From NCBI RefSeq assembly GCF_013170705.1, contig NZ_CP033334.1:1488001-1552000 (forward strand): a stretch of 64,000 nt of DNA, read 5' to 3'. Every line of letters starts with the position of its first letter. Position 1 is the stretch's first letter. A program made the position numbers and the translations under genes. This document shows positions 63,931-64,000 of the stretch, in pieces. The DNA comes from Mesorhizobium loti (GTDB lineage Bacteria; Pseudomonadota; Alphaproteobacteria; Rhizobiales; Rhizobiaceae). The notes beneath the pieces were generated by a model. The model had not been told where the DNA came from, searched no databases, and worked only from the letters and a program-made list of their open reading frames with translations.

Positions 63931-64000
63931 ATGGCGAGCGGACAGAAAATTCCGGCAAGGATGACAGCGATCGCGATCTCGGAGCCGGGCGGCCCACGGG
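63931..64000 (+). CDS. Quinone oxidoreductase-like protein (5' end only)
   Basis: The window ends 70 bases into a plus-strand gene that reads MASGQKIPARMTAIAISEPG. The MTAIAISEPGGP-type sequence is the usual start of NADPH:quinone oxidoreductases of the zinc-free alcohol dehydrogenase family. GAGGAAAG and GGGAAAG precede the ATG at 63931. An ATG at 63961 is also possible and fits the family start better. Confidence 0.65.
   Translation, partial: MASGQKIPARMTAIAISEPGGPR

Noticed and set aside
63525..63932. N-terminal extension of the MFS protein
   Set aside because: The extension lies over the real DUF1192 gene and has no hydrophobic segments. The membrane protein starts at 63524.

Overview
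The window looks like a chromosomal segment of an alphaproteobacterium of the order Rhizobiales, most probably Mesorhizobium or a close relative. The DNA is GC-rich. It carries a phbA/phbB operon divergent from phaR, a Suv3-like helicase, a CarD regulator and an FdxA-type ferredoxin. It also has several small families typical of rhizobia (DUF680, which I know mainly from Mesorhizobium, plus DUF465, DUF1036, DUF1192, DUF1244 and DUF3309) and many amino-acid ABC transporters. I see no rRNA, tRNA, CRISPR array, insertion sequence, prophage or plasmid-transfer gene. Apart from one frameshifted gene and a dispersed repeat, this is ordinary core and metabolic chromosome.

Layout. 1-66: 5' end of an rpoH-like sigma factor (minus). 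387-2743: amino-acid ABC transporter, meeting carD (minus) at a perfect bidirectional terminator. 2830-8135: minus-strand genes carD, fdxA, S4 protein and helicase. 8136-8793: a gene-free region with a dense GANTC cluster. 8845-11746: phbB and phbA (minus) divergent from phaR, with two PhaR-type operators between them. 11786-17439: GNAT protein, rhodanese and a GlxA/FtrA-type regulator, two divergent citrate synthase homologues, and a patatin-like protein. 17440-18278: no recognisable gene. 18279-22990: RND efflux pair and a DUF3309 peptide. 23057-28031: NmrA-like protein, DUF680 peptide, LysR regulator, MFS protein, DUF1244 protein and an N-formylglutamate amidohydrolase-like protein.

28098-36000s: DUF1036 protein with pyruvate kinase, L,D-transpeptidase, hydrolase, TPR protein, bL36, an LprI-like protein, purE/purK, and an ECF sigma/anti-sigma pair. 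37263-43005: a catabolic cluster with a SelA-like PLP enzyme, a RidA protein and a complete four-gene ABC transporter, divergent from an IclR regulator. 43039-43993: two DUF465 proteins and a palindromic repeat. 44229-47737: ispG, a lytic transglycosylase, a frameshifted chloramphenicol-phosphotransferase-like gene and a Stf0-type sulfotransferase. 47744-53228: hybrid histidine kinase, SDR, ispA, mtgA and rpmF. 53597-57367: Lrp regulator with an ABC transporter that lacks an ATPase and an agmatinase-family enzyme. 57521-64000: small membrane, heme-binding-like and stress-type genes with HxlR and ArsR regulators, an MFS protein, a DUF1192 protein and the start of a quinone oxidoreductase.

The recurring theme is divergent regulator-target pairs with clear symmetric operators between them (PhaR, FtrA, citrate synthase, LysR, IclR, Lrp, HxlR and ArsR). 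I see no single new defence or mobile system. The most interesting items are the GANTC cluster with DnaA-like boxes, the SelA-like/RidA catabolic operon, the ATPase-less ABC/agmatinase operon, the paired citrate synthases, and the set of predicted operators.
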